Shown in pieces: positions 1-9,853 of a stretch of DNA of 64,000 bases (its first letter is position 1; every line of letters starts with the position of its first letter). This stretch comes from Companilactobacillus farciminis KCTC 3681 = DSM 20184 (lineage in GTDB: Bacteria; Bacillota; Bacilli; Lactobacillales; Lactobacillaceae): NCBI RefSeq assembly GCF_002706745.1, contig NZ_CP017702.1, positions 1,612,001 through 1,676,000 of the forward strand. The letters run 5' to 3'. The position numbers were made by a program, and so were the translations under genes. The notes below the pieces were generated by a model. That model made no database searches and was not told the DNA's origin. It saw only the letters and a program-made list of their open reading frames with translations.

Positions 1-1678
1 CAGCGTGGTCTTTACCAGAAGCACGAGTATTTGTAAGGTTCTTACCCTTTGTAACAGTAACGGCGATATCTTGATCACGGCTACTTTCACCAACGATCAT
101 ACCTTCGTAGACATCAACACCGGCACCGATGAACAATGTACCACGATCTTCAACTGATTGTAGTGAGTAAGTAGTTGATGGACCTTGGTTGATTGAAACC
201 AAAGCACCAGTTCTTCTACCTGGGTTCCAGTTCTTAACAACTGGCTTGTATTCTGAGAATGTGTGGTTCAAGATACCGTAACCACCAGTCATTGACAAGA
301 ATTCTGTTGAGTAACCGATCAAACCACGTGAAGGTGCAGAGAAAATAAGTTTTGTTTGACCATTTCCTGTACTTTCCATGTTTTCCATGTCCCCTTTTCT
401 TTGGGCCATAGAATCGATAACTGAACCAACGTATTCGTCAGGAGTATCGATAGTTACTTCTTCGTAAGGTTCACATTTTTGATTGTCGATAGTCTTGTAG
501 ATAACTTCTGGACGTGATAGTTGCAATTCGAAACCTTCACGACGCATTTCTTCAACAAGGATTGACAAGTGAAGTTCACCACGACCTGAAACCATCCAAG
601 CACCAGCTTGATCAGTATCTTCAACCTTCAATGAAACATCAGTGTGCAATTGTTTCTTCAAACGGTCTTCAATCTTTCTAGCAGTAACTTCTGTACCTTC
701 ACGGCCAGCAAATGGTGAGTTGTTTTGTAAGAACATCATCTTCAATGTTGGTTCATCAATACGTAGCAATGGAAGTGCTTCTTGATGGTCAACTGGTGTA
801 ACAGTTTCACCAACGAAAATATCTTCCATACCAGAAACAGCAATTAAGTCTCCGGCTTTAGCTTCATTGATTTCAACACGGTTCAAGCCCATGAAACCAA
901 ATAACTTAGTTACACGGAAGTTCTTCGTTGAACCGTCAAGTTTCATAACAGTAACGCTGTCCCCAACTTTGATCTTACCTCTAAATACACGACCAATACC
1001 GATACGACCAACGTAATCGTTGTAGTCTAGTAGGGCAACTTGGAATTGTAATGGTTCATCTGAGTTGTCGATTGGTGCAGGGATTGTCTTCAAAATTGTA
1101 TCGAACAATGGGTCCATTGTGTGTTCTTGATCAGCTGGGTCATCTGAATAACTTGATGTACCGTTGATAGCTGAAGCGTAAATAACAGGGAAATCAAGTT
1201 GTGAGTCGTCAGCACCTAATTCGATGAATAGTTCAAGCACTTCGTCAACAACTTCTGCAGGACGAGCACCTGGTCTATCAATTTTGTTAATAACAACGAT
1301 TGGTGTTAAGTGTTGTTCCAAAGCTTTCTTCAAAACAAAACGTGTTTGAGGCATTGTACCTTCATAGGCATCAACAACTAGCAATACACCATCAACCATC
1401 TTCATGATACGTTCAACTTCACCACCGAAGTCCGCGTGTCCTGGTGTATCCAAGATATTGATCTTCTTACCCTTGTAATCAACAGCTGTATTCTTTGAAA
1501 GGATTGTGATACCACGTTCTCTTTCAATAGCATTTGAATCAAGCGCACGGTCTTGGATTTCGTAGTGCTTTCCTAGTGTGTCTGATTGTTTTAGCATTTC
1601 GTTAACTAATGTAGTTTTACCGTGGTCAACGTGAGCGATGATCGCAATGTTTCTAATATCTTCTCTTCTCTTAGTCAA
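1..1678 (-). CDS. typA: Translational GTPase TypA/BipA (3' end outside window)
   Basis: Ribosome-associated GTPase of the EF-G-like family, involved in ribosome assembly and stress adaptation. The N-terminal G domain is clear: the P-loop IAHVDHGKT lies about 15 codons in, and the reverse strand continues with NKID-type and elongation-factor domains. About 559 codons are present; the family is usually near 610, so the last ~50 residues lie beyond position 1. An in-frame ATG at 1696-1694 has no ribosome binding site before it. The TTG at 1678-1676 has GGAAGGAAG about 8 nt upstream, and that purine run overlaps the ATG, so I choose the TTG. It follows the terminator of the inositol-phosphatase gene, so it probably has its own promoter, though I could not find a convincing one. 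Confidence 0.95.
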   Translation of the reverse strand, partial: MTKRREDIRNIAIIAHVDHGKTTLVNEMLKQSDTLGKHYEIQDRALDSNAIERERGITILSKNTAVDYKGKKINILDTPGHADFGGEVERIMKMVDGVLLVVDAYEGTMPQTRFVLKKALEQHLTPIVVINKIDRPGARPAEVVDEVLELFIELGADDSQLDFPVIYASAINGTSSYSDDPADQEHTMDPLFDTILKTIPAPIDNSDEPLQFQVALLDYNDYVGRIGIGRVFRGKIKVGDSVTVMKLDGSTKNFRVTKLFGFMGLNRVEINEAKAGDLIAVSGMEDIFVGETVTPVDHQEALPLLRIDEPTLKMMFLQNNSPFAGREGTEVTARKIEDRLKKQLHTDVSLKVEDTDQAGAWMVSGRGELHLSILVEEMRREGFELQLSRPEVIYKTIDNQKCEPYEEVTIDTPDEYVGSVIDSMAQRKGDMENMESTGNGQTKLIFSAPSRGLIGYSTEFLSMTGGYGILNHTFSEYKPVVKNWNPGRRTGALVSINQGPSTTYSLQSVEDRGTLFIGAGVDVYEGMIVGESSRDQDIAVTVTKGKNLTNTRASGKDHA

Positions 1679-1721
1679 ATTAGTTCTTCCTTCCATAAAT
1701 ACGTGTTTAGATTACTTGCAA

Positions 1722-1750
1722 TAAAAAAACTGTGAATGACTGTCACAGTT
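1722..1750 (-). terminator. Intrinsic terminator after the inositol-monophosphatase gene
   Basis: On the minus strand AACTGTGA and TCACAGTT form an 8-bp stem around a 7-nt loop, followed by seven T. It begins three bases after the stop codon of the upstream gene and separates it from typA. Confidence 0.8.
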
Positions 1751-1752
1751 CA

Positions 1753-2532
1753 CTAACGCGCTTTAAGTGTCTTTAGTGCTTCAGAAGCAACCTTCTGAGT
1801 ACCAACTATTACGACTTGTGATTCTAACATATTTATTGGGGAATCGTCAATACTTACGACACTCATCCCCGCTGCTTCACATAGAACGCGTCCAGCGGCT
1901 AAATCCCAAGGAGCTAAGTATGACATATACATGACTTCTTTTCCAGTTAAAAGGTGTCCGAAGATAATTCCAGCACTACCATAAACCCTCAGTCCACTGC
2001 TCTTCTTTACGACTTCTTGAACATCAAATTTGTTTGCCAAAGCCATTGGAGCTGATATGTCAACTAACCCTTCTATCAAAGGTAAATTCTTTGGAATATC
2101 GATCGGTGTTTGGTCGATGAATAATCCAATTTCCTTACCGCCATGATAAATTTCATTATCCATAACGTCTATGATAGCACCAATTAAGGGTTCACCGTCA
2201 ATGTAAACGCCAATCATTGATGCAAAATCGTCGCCGCGCTTCACAAAATTCATCGTGCCATCAATAGGATCGACAAAGAAAACCAAGCCCGACATATCTT
2301 TTACTAAATCGCCATAGCCTTCTTCACTAACGATCGTAGCTTCTGGATAAGCCTCTTTGATTCTCGTATTAATAAACTTCTCAGTCTTTTTATCAAAGTT
2401 AGTTACTAAATCATTACGATTCTTCTTTGTACCGACAGACATCTTCTTAATAGAATCCTCTCGTAAGTTTTCACCAACTTGAGTTAATAATTCTACTAGA
2501 AATGCATCGATTTTTTTACTATCTACGTTCAT
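1753..2532 (-). CDS. Inositol monophosphatase family protein (SuhB/YktC-like)
   Basis: Mg-dependent phosphatase of the inositol monophosphatase family. It should act on a small phosphorylated polyol or sugar in the cytosol; the true substrate in lactobacilli is not settled. The metal-site motifs are visible: SEEGYGD with the metal-binding Glu, DPIDGTMNFV near mid-protein, and the C-terminal APWDLAAG motif. Length from the chosen start is 259 aa, usual for the family. The reading frame stays open further upstream, but the ATG at 2532 has AGGA 7 nt before it and gives the normal N terminus. The start lies inside the 3' end of the UPF0223 gene (14-bp overlap), so the two are translationally linked, matching the yktA/yktC pairing in Bacillus. 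Confidence 0.88.
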   Translation of the reverse strand: MNVDSKKIDAFLVELLTQVGENLREDSIKKMSVGTKKNRNDLVTNFDKKTEKFINTRIKEAYPEATIVSEEGYGDLVKDMSGLVFFVDPIDGTMNFVKRGDDFASMIGVYIDGEPLIGAIIDVMDNEIYHGGKEIGLFIDQTPIDIPKNLPLIEGLVDISAPMALANKFDVQEVVKKSSGLRVYGSAGIIFGHLLTGKEVMYMSYLAPWDLAAGRVLCEAAGMSVVSIDDSPINMLESQVVIVGTQKVASEALKTLKAR

Positions 2533-2809
2533 TTCGAATCCTGACTTTCTCACTGTTTTTAGCTTTTTGACATTGTTTGAAGACTTGATAAATTGAATAG
2601 CCTGATTCACTTTCAAATTCTTTATCGAGACGTTTTTGCTCCATCTTCATGGGCACTACTTGTTGGAACGAGCGGTATTTTTGCAAAAATTCATCCCGCT
2701 TGACACCTGACTCATAGGCCTTTTCGACGGCATTGTATAAATCTATCACGGTCACGATATCTTCTTGACTCCAAGTCTCATCAAGCGGATAGCTGTAATT
2801 ATCTTGCAT
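2519..2809 (-). CDS. UPF0223 family protein (YktA-like)
   Basis: Small soluble protein of the UPF0223 family, 96 aa, function unknown. The N terminus has the family's pattern of YSYPLDE, then TWSQEDI and a YNAVEKAYESG segment. An upstream ATG at 2827 is in frame, but the sequence AAAGGGG that would serve as ribosome binding site overlaps it. The ATG at 2809 is 9 nt downstream of that site, so I use 2809. It overlaps the inositol-phosphatase gene and is probably the first gene of a two-gene transcript. Confidence 0.85.
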   Translation of the reverse strand: MQDNYSYPLDETWSQEDIVTVIDLYNAVEKAYESGVKRDEFLQKYRSFQQVVPMKMEQKRLDKEFESESGYSIYQVFKQCQKAKNSEKVRIRNERR

Positions 2810-2841
2810 TGAAATAACCCCTTTCATTTATTCTACTATAC

Positions 2842-2870
2842 AAAAAAAGCGGTGCAATTGCATCGCTTTT
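2842..2870 (-). terminator. Terminator of the pdh operon
   Basis: On the minus strand AAAGCG-A-TGCA and TGCA-C-CGCTTT form a long stem with one internal mismatch, followed by a run of T. It lies 62 bp past the pdhD stop codon and closes the operon. Confidence 0.8.
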
Positions 2871-2932
2871 AGTCAAATCATTTTATTTAGTTTACAAAAT
2901 ATCTTATTTTGGTTTCTAAACGCAAAACTGAT

Positions 2933-4360
2933 TTAAATGTGTGTTGGATAGCCAATCAAAATATCAGCAGCTTCTTGAATTGGTTCACCTAGAGTTGGAT
3001 GTGGGTGAATTGTGAGAGCAATATCTTCGGCATTTAGTTGACAATTAATTGCAACACTCAATTCAGAGATCAAATCACTAGCACCGGGTCCGACGATTTG
3101 TCCACCAAGAAGTGTGCCAGTATCCTTTTGAGCAATCAACTTCACGAATCCTTCAGCAGCGTCCAAGGAAACCGCACGAGCGTTACCAGCAAATGGGAAT
3201 TTGGCAACTTTGACGTCGATGCCTTTATCCTTAGCATCTTTTTCTGTCAAACCGACACTAGCCAATTCCGGATCAGTGAAACAAACGGCCGGGACGCCAA
3301 TGTAGTCATTAGCGGTATTCTTGCCAGAAATAGCACCAGCTACAGTCTTAGCTTCAAAGAAAGCCTTGTGAGCCAGAGCAGGTCCTGGAGTGATATCACC
3401 GATAGCATAAATGTGATCAACTGAAGTCTTGCCTTGTTCATCTACTTCGACTAAACCTCTGTCAGTAGTTTTGACATTCGTCATTTCAAGACCAAAGTTG
3501 TCAGTATTTGGACGACGTCCGACTGTTACCATACAGTAGTCAGCACTGATCGTAGTTGGAGTGCCATCTACTTCGTAAGTAACATCGACGTGATCGCCTT
3601 TATTTTCACTCTTTTTGGCCATGGCATTAGTAATGATCGTAACGCCTTTTTTCTCAAGGTTCTTCTTAACGATAGAAACCATGTCTTTTTCGAAGTTAGG
3701 AATGATATTTGGAGAACCTTCAAGAATCGTTACGTGAGCACCAAGGTCAGCATAAGCACCGGCAAGTTCTGTTCCGACATAACCACCACCGATGATAATG
3801 AATTCCTTAGGAACTTCTTTCAAATTCAAGCCACCAGTTGAATCAATTACTCGGTCATCGAATTTGAATCCTCTGATCTCGATAGGACGACTACCAGTTG
3901 CCAAAATCAAATTCTTGAACTTGATAGTTTGACCGCCACCGTTGTCCATGAATTGTCTAGGACCACTTGGCATTACACGTAATTGCGTATCACTATCCAA
4001 ATATGCTTCACCATTGATCAATTCAACGTGATGCTTTTTGAGTAGCATTTGAACACCATTAGTCATTCGAGCAACGACTTTTTCATCTTTCCAAGCTTGT
4101 GTCTTAGTAAAGTCAATCGTTGCATCGCTAGTTGTAATACCATAAGTTGATGAATCTTTCGCTTGTTGAAGTCTGTGACCAGCTGTGATCAAAGCTTTTG
4201 AAGGCACACAACCGACATTCAAACAAACACCACCAACAGTATCTGATTTTTCAATAACTGTTACATCTTGTCCTAATTCTGAAGCTCTGATTGCTGCAAC
4301 ATAACCACCAGGGCCTGATCCAATAATAACGGTATCTTTTTCTATTACATTTTCTGCCAT
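2933..4360 (-). CDS. pdhD: Dihydrolipoyl dehydrogenase, E3 of pyruvate dehydrogenase
   Basis: FAD-dependent E3 that reoxidises dihydrolipoyl groups on E2 and passes electrons to NAD+. Visible features: N-terminal FAD-binding GSGPGGYVAAIRA, the redox disulfide in GGVCLNVGCVPSK (two Cys four residues apart), the NAD-binding GGGYVGTELAGAYADLGA near residue 190, AIGDITPGPALAHKA for FAD, and the C-terminal HPHPTLGE motif carrying the catalytic His-Glu pair. At 475 aa it is full length. It is the last gene of pdhABCD, 6 bp after pdhC, and is followed by a terminator. Confidence 0.97.
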   Translation of the reverse strand: MAENVIEKDTVIIGSGPGGYVAAIRASELGQDVTVIEKSDTVGGVCLNVGCVPSKALITAGHRLQQAKDSSTYGITTSDATIDFTKTQAWKDEKVVARMTNGVQMLLKKHHVELINGEAYLDSDTQLRVMPSGPRQFMDNGGGQTIKFKNLILATGSRPIEIRGFKFDDRVIDSTGGLNLKEVPKEFIIIGGGYVGTELAGAYADLGAHVTILEGSPNIIPNFEKDMVSIVKKNLEKKGVTIITNAMAKKSENKGDHVDVTYEVDGTPTTISADYCMVTVGRRPNTDNFGLEMTNVKTTDRGLVEVDEQGKTSVDHIYAIGDITPGPALAHKAFFEAKTVAGAISGKNTANDYIGVPAVCFTDPELASVGLTEKDAKDKGIDVKVAKFPFAGNARAVSLDAAEGFVKLIAQKDTGTLLGGQIVGPGASDLISELSVAINCQLNAEDIALTIHPHPTLGEPIQEAADILIGYPTHI

Positions 4361-4366
4361 TTTAAA

Positions 4367-5641
4367 TTAGCCCTCCATCAATAACATATCTGGATCGTGC
4401 AACAACTTCTTCAATAAGTTCAAAGCGTTTTGAGCTAAAGCACCATCAATTAATCTGTGATCGTAGCTTAGTGATAACTTCAACATCTTACCTACTTGAA
4501 TGTTGCCGTCCTCATCTACATAAGGTTCATTAGCAATCTTACCGACACCAAGGATTGCTACTTCAGGGTAATTGATAACTGGAGTGAACCAGCCACCACC
4601 GATTGAACCGACATTACTGATAGTGATTGAACCACCAGACATCTTGTCCATACTCAACTTGTTGTCATAAGCAGCTTGCGAGTTTTCAGTGATTTCTTTG
4701 GCAATTTCAAACATACCTTTAGAATCAACGTTCTTAACATTTGGAACATAAAGTCCATGTTCAGTATTTGTGGCAATTCCGATATTGTAATAGTGCTTGT
4801 AGACAATTTCTTCAGTTGAATCGTCAATTGAAGCATTCAACTCTGGATATGCCTTCAAAACAGCTACTAAGGCTTTGGCAATATAAGGCAAGAATGTTAA
4901 ATGAATACCTTTATCAGCAGCAATTGCCTTGTACTTCTTGCGGTTAGCCATCAAAGCGCTTACTTCAACATCGTCAAAACTAGTTACGTGAGGAGCTGTG
5001 TGCTTACTATTGAGCATTGCCTTAGCAATTGCTTTTCTAGTCATAGACATCTTTTCACGAGTCTCTAATTCAGGAGTTGCTGACTTGTAAGGAGTAATTG
5101 GTTGTGCTGGTGCACTTGGAGCTGCAGCTGTACTTGTAGCAGTTGCTGAAGTTTGGGTAGCTGCTTGTGGATTACCGCTCTTAAAGGCATCAACATCCGC
5201 TTTAGTAATTTGACCATGCTTACCACTAGGAGTTACTTGGCTCAAATCAACACCTTTGTCACGTGCATATTGACGAACTGATGGCATAGCCAAATATTTG
5301 GCATTGGCTGAACCAGTTGCAGATCCGGCTTGTTCTTTAGCTTCTGGTTTAGCTTCTTCTTTTGTTTCGGCTTTTGGTGCTTCATCGTCGCCGTCGTCAG
5401 CTGAACCATCGTCAATAACGATCAAAGTATCGCCAACCTCAACTGTCTCTCCTTCTTTAGCTACAATTTGTTTGACAGTTCCGGCAACTGGGGATGGTAG
5501 TTCTTCAACTGATTTATCATTTTGAATTTCTACCAAGGAGTCATCTTCTTTTACGGTGTCTCCTTCTTTAACTAGCCAGCTAGCGATTTCACCTTCGGCC
5601 ATCCCTTCACCAAGTTCTGGTAATTTAAATTTGTAAGCCAT
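4367..5641 (-). CDS. pdhC: Dihydrolipoamide acetyltransferase, E2 of pyruvate dehydrogenase
   Basis: Core acetyltransferase that moves the acetyl group from lipoate to CoA. Domain order: a single lipoyl domain (residues ~1-80) with lipoylated Lys43 in IQNDKSVEELPSP; an acidic Glu/Lys/Ala linker; a peripheral-subunit-binding domain around 115-150 (MPSVRQYARDKGVDL); an Ala/Pro/Thr-rich linker; then the catalytic domain ending in SYDHRLIDGALA with the active-site His and Asp. At 424 aa with one lipoyl domain it is of the short Gram-positive type. It needs lipoylation; the GcvH-like carrier at 58062-58358 could be involved in that, which is inference. Confidence 0.97.
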   Translation of the reverse strand: MAYKFKLPELGEGMAEGEIASWLVKEGDTVKEDDSLVEIQNDKSVEELPSPVAGTVKQIVAKEGETVEVGDTLIVIDDGSADDGDDEAPKAETKEEAKPEAKEQAGSATGSANAKYLAMPSVRQYARDKGVDLSQVTPSGKHGQITKADVDAFKSGNPQAATQTSATATSTAAAPSAPAQPITPYKSATPELETREKMSMTRKAIAKAMLNSKHTAPHVTSFDDVEVSALMANRKKYKAIAADKGIHLTFLPYIAKALVAVLKAYPELNASIDDSTEEIVYKHYYNIGIATNTEHGLYVPNVKNVDSKGMFEIAKEITENSQAAYDNKLSMDKMSGGSITISNVGSIGGGWFTPVINYPEVAILGVGKIANEPYVDEDGNIQVGKMLKLSLSYDHRLIDGALAQNALNLLKKLLHDPDMLLMEG

Positions 5642-5666
5642 AGTTGTTTTCCCTTCCTTCGATTAA

Positions 5667-6644
5667 TTAGTAGTTGAGAATCTCATTTACTTTTTCTTCA
5701 ATTTCTTTGGCACGTGGGATCCAAATGTCTTCACCTAACGCAAATGGATAAACACTGTTTGGTGCTGCAACTCTACCAACTGGTGCATCGAGAGAAAGAA
5801 TAGCGCCTTCAGCAATAGCTGATGCAACTTGTGCGCCAACTCCGGCCATCTTTTGAGCTTCTTGAACGATTACAACTTTGTGTGTCTTTTCAATTGACTT
5901 GAAGATTGTTTCCGTATCAATTGGAGAAACAGTTCTAAGATCAATAACTTCAACTGAAATATTCTTTTCAGCCAAACTATCAGCAACTTTAAGTGCTTCA
6001 TTAACTTCCGCACCATAAGCTACGATCGTAATATCATTACCTTCACGAACAACGTTTGCTTTGTCCAAAGGCACTGTATACTTACCATCAGGAATATCGT
6101 CTTTCATTGAACGATATAGTTTCAAGTTTTCCATGAATAGTACTGGATCGTTACTTTCAACTGAAGAAATCAACAAACCTTTAGCATCATATGGATTACT
6201 TGGCATAACAACACGGAGTCCAGGAACGCCTGTAAAGAAGTTTTCTAGGTTATCAGCGTGCATTTCAGCAGTATGTGTACCACCACCATAAGGAGTACGG
6301 ATAGTTACCGGAGCGTTCTTCAAACCATCGAATCTAAAACGCATTCTAGCTAATTGACCAGCAATTTGGTCGACAGCTTCAAAAGAAAAGCCCATGAATT
6401 GAATTTCTGGAATTGGACGCCAGCCAGTTAGACCAAGCCCTGTTGCCAATCCCATGATTCCTGATTCAGCAAGTGGAGTATCGAAGACTCTATCTTCACC
6501 ATATTTTTTTTGAAGTCCTTGAGTAGTTCTGAAAACACCACCATTTTTACCAACATCTTCACCGAAGATCAATGTTTTTGGATCGTCTTCCAGAACAATG
6601 TCTAAGGCATCTGTAACTGCTTGAATATAAGTTTTCTTAGCCAT
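5667..6644 (-). CDS. pdhB: Pyruvate dehydrogenase E1 beta subunit
   Basis: Beta half of the thiamine-diphosphate-dependent E1 decarboxylase, which pairs with PdhA. The 325-aa protein has the transketolase pyrimidine-binding fold, starting with the typical [18 protein letters not shown] and the [15 protein letters not shown] motif. The family segments [13 protein letters not shown] and the C-terminal transketolase domain ([21 protein letters not shown]) follow. It starts 2 bp after the pdhA stop codon, so the two subunits are probably made in equal amounts. Confidence 0.97.
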   Translation of the reverse strand: MAKKTYIQAVTDALDIVLEDDPKTLIFGEDVGKNGGVFRTTQGLQKKYGEDRVFDTPLAESGIMGLATGLGLTGWRPIPEIQFMGFSFEAVDQIAGQLARMRFRFDGLKNAPVTIRTPYGGGTHTAEMHADNLENFFTGVPGLRVVMPSNPYDAKGLLISSVESNDPVLFMENLKLYRSMKDDIPDGKYTVPLDKANVVREGNDITIVAYGAEVNEALKVADSLAEKNISVEVIDLRTVSPIDTETIFKSIEKTHKVVIVQEAQKMAGVGAQVASAIAEGAILSLDAPVGRVAAPNSVYPFALGEDIWIPRAKEIEEKVNEILNY

Positions 6645-6646
6645 TT

Positions 6647-7750
6647 TTACTTCGACTCCTTTGCTTCAAATTTATCAATTTCTTGTTTCATTTCTGGAGT
6701 TGGAATTTCAAAAGTACGTTTCAACATATCGGAAACTTTATCGGCAGGAACGTTATCTGCTTCTTTGATTGCATCCTTAAATGATGCTTTGTACTCATCA
6801 ACTAATTTGTCTTCTTCATCTTCTGACCAAAGTCCTTTATCTGTAAGAACTTTTCTGAGACGAATCAATGGATCTTTTTCAAACCAAGGTTGTTCTTGAT
6901 CCTTAGTTCTGTAACGTTTAGGATCGTCACCGGCACTTGAGTGAGCACCGAAACGATAAGTTAGAGTTTCAATCAAAACAGGACCATTGCCTGCAACCAT
7001 GTAATCACGCGCTGCTTTAGCAACTGCATAACAAGCTAAGATATCCATTCCATCGACTTGAACGCTAGGAATACCTGCAGCAACAGCTTTTTGAGCTAAT
7101 GTAGGAGCAGCTGTTTGTTTTGCACGAGGTGTTGAAATAGCAAAGCCATTATTTTGAACGATGAACAAAACAGGAGCTTGATAAGCACCAGCAAAGTTCA
7201 TTCCTTCATAACTATCACCTTGTGAAGTACCACCATCACCAGTATATGTGAAGGCAATTGTATCTTCTTCTTTATTCTTCTTGATACCAAGTCCAACACC
7301 AGCAGCTTCAACATAAGCAGCACCGATGATAATTTGTGGCATCATTGAACGAGCTTTAAATTTGTTACCTAAAACATGTCCTCTTGACCAAAGATAAGCT
7401 TCAGTCACAGTAGCTCCATGTTGGATCAATTGAGGAACGTCACGATAAGCAGGTAGAAGATAATCTTGTTTCTTCATTGCGAGAACAGTTCCCATCTCAG
7501 AAGCTTCCTCACCTTCAGTTGGGGCATAGAATCCCATGCGTCCTTGACGTGAAAAGTTCATTGTCTGTTCATGCAAAGCACGTTCCCAGACCATTTTCTT
7601 CATGAATTCAACTAAATCTTCATCTGAAAAACTATCGAAAACCTCTTGATCAGTAATTTCAGCATTTTCATTCAAAACTTGAATGGGTTTTGAAACGTTC
7701 GATAAATTATTTTTTATTGCTTCAAAATCAACAATTGGTTTATTTGCCAT
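6647..7750 (-). CDS. pdhA: Pyruvate dehydrogenase E1 alpha subunit
   Basis: Alpha half of E1, which carries the thiamine-diphosphate-binding motif: [18 protein letters not shown] followed by [10 protein letters not shown] matches the G-D-G...N-N signature. The phosphorylation-loop-like region [17 protein letters not shown] is also present. The frame is open to 7768, but the ATG at 7750 has AAAGGA 9 nt upstream and gives the usual MANKP start (367 aa). First gene of pdhABCD. Its 5' region holds a near-consensus cre at 7794-7807, so catabolite repression by CcpA is likely. A complete aerobic-type PDH suggests the strain can make acetyl-CoA from pyruvate when electron acceptors are available. 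Confidence 0.97.
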   Translation of the reverse strand: MANKPIVDFEAIKNNLSNVSKPIQVLNENAEITDQEVFDSFSDEDLVEFMKKMVWERALHEQTMNFSRQGRMGFYAPTEGEEASEMGTVLAMKKQDYLLPAYRDVPQLIQHGATVTEAYLWSRGHVLGNKFKARSMMPQIIIGAAYVEAAGVGLGIKKNKEEDTIAFTYTGDGGTSQGDSYEGMNFAGAYQAPVLFIVQNNGFAISTPRAKQTAAPTLAQKAVAAGIPSVQVDGMDILACYAVAKAARDYMVAGNGPVLIETLTYRFGAHSSAGDDPKRYRTKDQEQPWFEKDPLIRLRKVLTDKGLWSEDEEDKLVDEYKASFKDAIKEADNVPADKVSDMLKRTFEIPTPEMKQEIDKFEAKESK

Positions 7751-7793
7751 TCTCCACAGTCCTTTCATAAAAAACTCATCCCTTGTGAATATT

Positions 7794-7807
7794 TGTAAGG
7801 GCTTTCA
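7794..7807 (-). promoter_or_regulatory. cre-like CcpA operator upstream of pdhA
   Basis: Minus-strand sequence TGAAAGCCCTTACA matches the catabolite-responsive consensus TGWAANCGNTNWCA except for one base (C for G at position 8). It lies 44 bp upstream of the pdhA start. A -10-like stretch (TAAAAT/TTATAT, about 7808-7817) is just upstream, so a bound CcpA would sit at or just after the start of transcription, the usual position for repression. Protein binding is inferred. Confidence 0.5.
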
Positions 7808-7911
7808 TATAATTTTAGTCTAACATTGATCTGCCAAAAAACAAGTAGTTTCAACGTTCTTGGCACAAAAAAAATTTAAAAATATTTTTCATTAGTTTGT
7901 GAAAATTGTAA

Positions 7912-8910
7912 CTATTTATCCAAATTTATTTCATTTTCAGAGCTTCCATTCTCTAGTTCGCTGACCATTGAATTGAGAGAGACGGTTGCCATATTTTTTA
8001 CGGCCTTAGTTGTATAAAAGGCGATGTGTGGCGTCAATATAATCCGATTACTCTTAATTACTCGCTCTAATAGTTTGTCGCTAAATTCTTGATCGCTTAA
8101 ATCGGTATTAAACACGCCGACTTCATTCTCATAGACATCCAAAACTGCTCCGTAAAGCTTTCCATTTGCAACTGCATCATAGAGTTCTTCGGTGTTGATC
8201 AAGTCGCCACGAGCTGAGTTGACAACAATCGCATTATCTTTCATTTCAGCAATTGTATCTTTATTTATCACCGTGTGACCCTTGCCAAGACTAGGAATAT
8301 GTAGGGTTACAACATCTGATTCTTTCAAAAGCGTATCTAAATCATCGACGTATAATCCTTGTTTTTCAATTTCTGGATTGTGAAATTTGTCATATGCGAT
8401 GACTTTTGCACCAAATCCTTGATAAATTTTTATTGCGGCTCGACCAATTCTTCCAGTACCTGCAACCCCTACTGTTAATTGATTCAACTCACGACCAATA
8501 TCTGGTGCCCATCTGAAATCGTGTTGGTCCACTTTTCTGATCATATGTTTAAAATTACGTAATAATGCCATCAAACCAGCAACTGAATATTCAGCGATAG
8601 CTTCTGGCGAATAACTTGGAACATTAGTTAAACGAATATCGTTTCTCTTCAAAGCTTCGAATGGAACATTGTCGACACCAACATTACGTAGCGACAAAAC
8701 ATGAATCCCAAATTCATTCATCGTATCAAAAATCTTCTCGTCGTATGGTAACTGTTGATAAGCGACGATTCCATCGTATCCTTGAGCCATTTTGACTGTT
8801 TCTGGCGTTAACAAATCAGTCACGATTTTTACTTCAATATTGTTGGTCTTAGACCACTCTTGAATATATTTCTTTTCATCTTCCCTGACGCCAAAATCAA
8901 TTAGCTTCAT
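7912..8910 (-). CDS. ldhD: D-lactate dehydrogenase (D-2-hydroxyacid dehydrogenase family)
   Basis: NAD-dependent reduction of pyruvate to D-lactate. The 332-aa length is exact for this family. Visible motifs: GVAGTGRIGRAAIKIYQGFG (NAD site), NSARGDLINTEEL with the substrate-binding Arg, LDVYENEVG with the catalytic-dyad Glu, and LTPHIAFYTTKAV with the catalytic His. A TTG six bases upstream is in frame, but the ATG at 8910 has GGAGG at 8-nt spacing. It is monocistronic and divergent from def. A related D-hydroxyisocaproate dehydrogenase is the main alternative; the sequence alone does not exclude it. Confidence 0.87.
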   Translation of the reverse strand: MKLIDFGVREDEKKYIQEWSKTNNIEVKIVTDLLTPETVKMAQGYDGIVAYQQLPYDEKIFDTMNEFGIHVLSLRNVGVDNVPFEALKRNDIRLTNVPSYSPEAIAEYSVAGLMALLRNFKHMIRKVDQHDFRWAPDIGRELNQLTVGVAGTGRIGRAAIKIYQGFGAKVIAYDKFHNPEIEKQGLYVDDLDTLLKESDVVTLHIPSLGKGHTVINKDTIAEMKDNAIVVNSARGDLINTEELYDAVANGKLYGAVLDVYENEVGVFNTDLSDQEFSDKLLERVIKSNRIILTPHIAFYTTKAVKNMATVSLNSMVSELENGSSENEINLDK

Positions 8911-8977
8911 TAACAAAACCTCCAGCCATCTTTTTTATTTATGCACCAATATGAAATCGGTAACATGTACATTTACC

Positions 8978-9007
8978 ATTTTATCATTATGGTGTTTGAT
9001 ATCACAA
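8978..9007 (-). promoter_or_regulatory. Predicted ldhD promoter with overlapping Rex-like operator
   Basis: Minus strand: TTGTGA, 18-nt spacer, TAAAAT. Overlapping it at 8990-9007, the plus strand reads TGGTGT-N6-TCACAA. This resembles the redox-repressor Rex operator TTGTGA-N6-TCACAA, with one perfect and one 4/6 half-site. The promoter is moderately supported; Rex control is speculative but would fit a fermentative dehydrogenase. Confidence 0.4.
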
Positions 9008-9080
9008 AGATATGACCCACTAAAATCTTTTCGGATGGTGGCGCTTACTTGATTTCTTTTCCAAAAAATTTTTCATTTAC

Positions 9081-9110
9081 TTCTATTTTTTAAGAAAAAT
9101 AATCTATAAT
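9081..9110 (+). promoter_or_regulatory. Predicted promoter of def
   Basis: A perfect -10 TATAAT lies at 9105-9110, 46 bp before the def start. The -35 is weak (TTCTAT at 9081-9086, 18-nt spacer). The surrounding DNA is strongly A/T-rich. Confidence 0.45.
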
Positions 9111-9156
9111 AGATATACTAAGGTAATTTTGTACAATTTAACATTTGGAGGAAACT

Positions 9157-9717
9157 ATGTATTTTATGAAAGATATCGTCCGTGATGGCGATCCCGTTTT
9201 AAGAAAAGTTGCAGAAAAGGTCCAATTTCCACTAAGTGATGAAGATAAAGCTTTAGCGGATAACATGATGGAATATCTCGTTAAGAGTCAAGATGAAGAA
9301 TATGCTGAAAAACACCAATTAAGAGCCGGTGTTGGTTTGGCTGCTCCTCAAGTTGGCGTTTCAAAGATGATGGCTTCTGTTTTGGTTCCTAATGAAGAAG
9401 ATCCTGACAAGCCACTTCTCAAGATGACTTTGATCAACCCAGTTATTATTAGAAACTCTGTTCAAAGAGCTGCTTTGTCTGAAGGTGAAGGCTGCTTATC
9501 AGTTGATAAAGATGTTCCTGGATTTGTTCCTCGTGCTGACCGTATCACTATCAAATACGATGACTTCGATGGTAACTCACAAACACTTCGTGTCAGAGAC
9601 TACCCTGCTATCGTTTGCCAACACGAAATCGATCACTTAAATGGACACCTATACTATGACAAGATCAGTAAGACTGCCCCATTTGAATTAGATCCAAGTA
9701 CTGTAGTCATTTCGTAA
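9157..9717 (+). CDS. def: Peptide deformylase
   Basis: Removes the N-formyl group from nascent proteins. The three metalloenzyme motifs are present: [16 protein letters not shown] (metal-ligand Cys) and QHEIDHLNG (two His ligands and the catalytic Glu). The 186-aa length and the insertions before motif 2 are those of the larger Gram-positive type II enzyme. The frame extends upstream to a TTG, but GGAGG lies 5 nt before the ATG at 9157, so that is the start. No clear terminator separates it from rpoY 136 bp later; that gap contains short inverted repeats but no T-run. Confidence 0.96.
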   Translation: MYFMKDIVRDGDPVLRKVAEKVQFPLSDEDKALADNMMEYLVKSQDEEYAEKHQLRAGVGLAAPQVGVSKMMASVLVPNEEDPDKPLLKMTLINPVIIRNSVQRAALSEGEGCLSVDKDVPGFVPRADRITIKYDDFDGNSQTLRVRDYPAIVCQHEIDHLNGHLYYDKISKTAPFELDPSTVVIS

Positions 9718-9853
9718 TAGTAGTTAAGTATACTTAGATAACTTATTATGGTAGAATTGTGCTATCTATTGAATAGTGCACAAATGGACTGGAAAAGAAT
9801 TACCGAATGAGACTGACTTGTTTCATTCAATTTGATTAAAGGAGAATTATATA

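Noticed and set aside
5298-5525. Open frames antisense to the pdh and ftsZ genes with Ala/Ser/Pro-rich products
   Set aside because: They are mirror frames of biased codons in strongly conserved genes and have no start signals.
9718-9853. Inverted-repeat sequence TTGTGC...GCACAA between def and rpoY as an operator or terminator
   Set aside because: Arms are short, the inner bases do not pair in register and there is no T-run; no confident call is possible.
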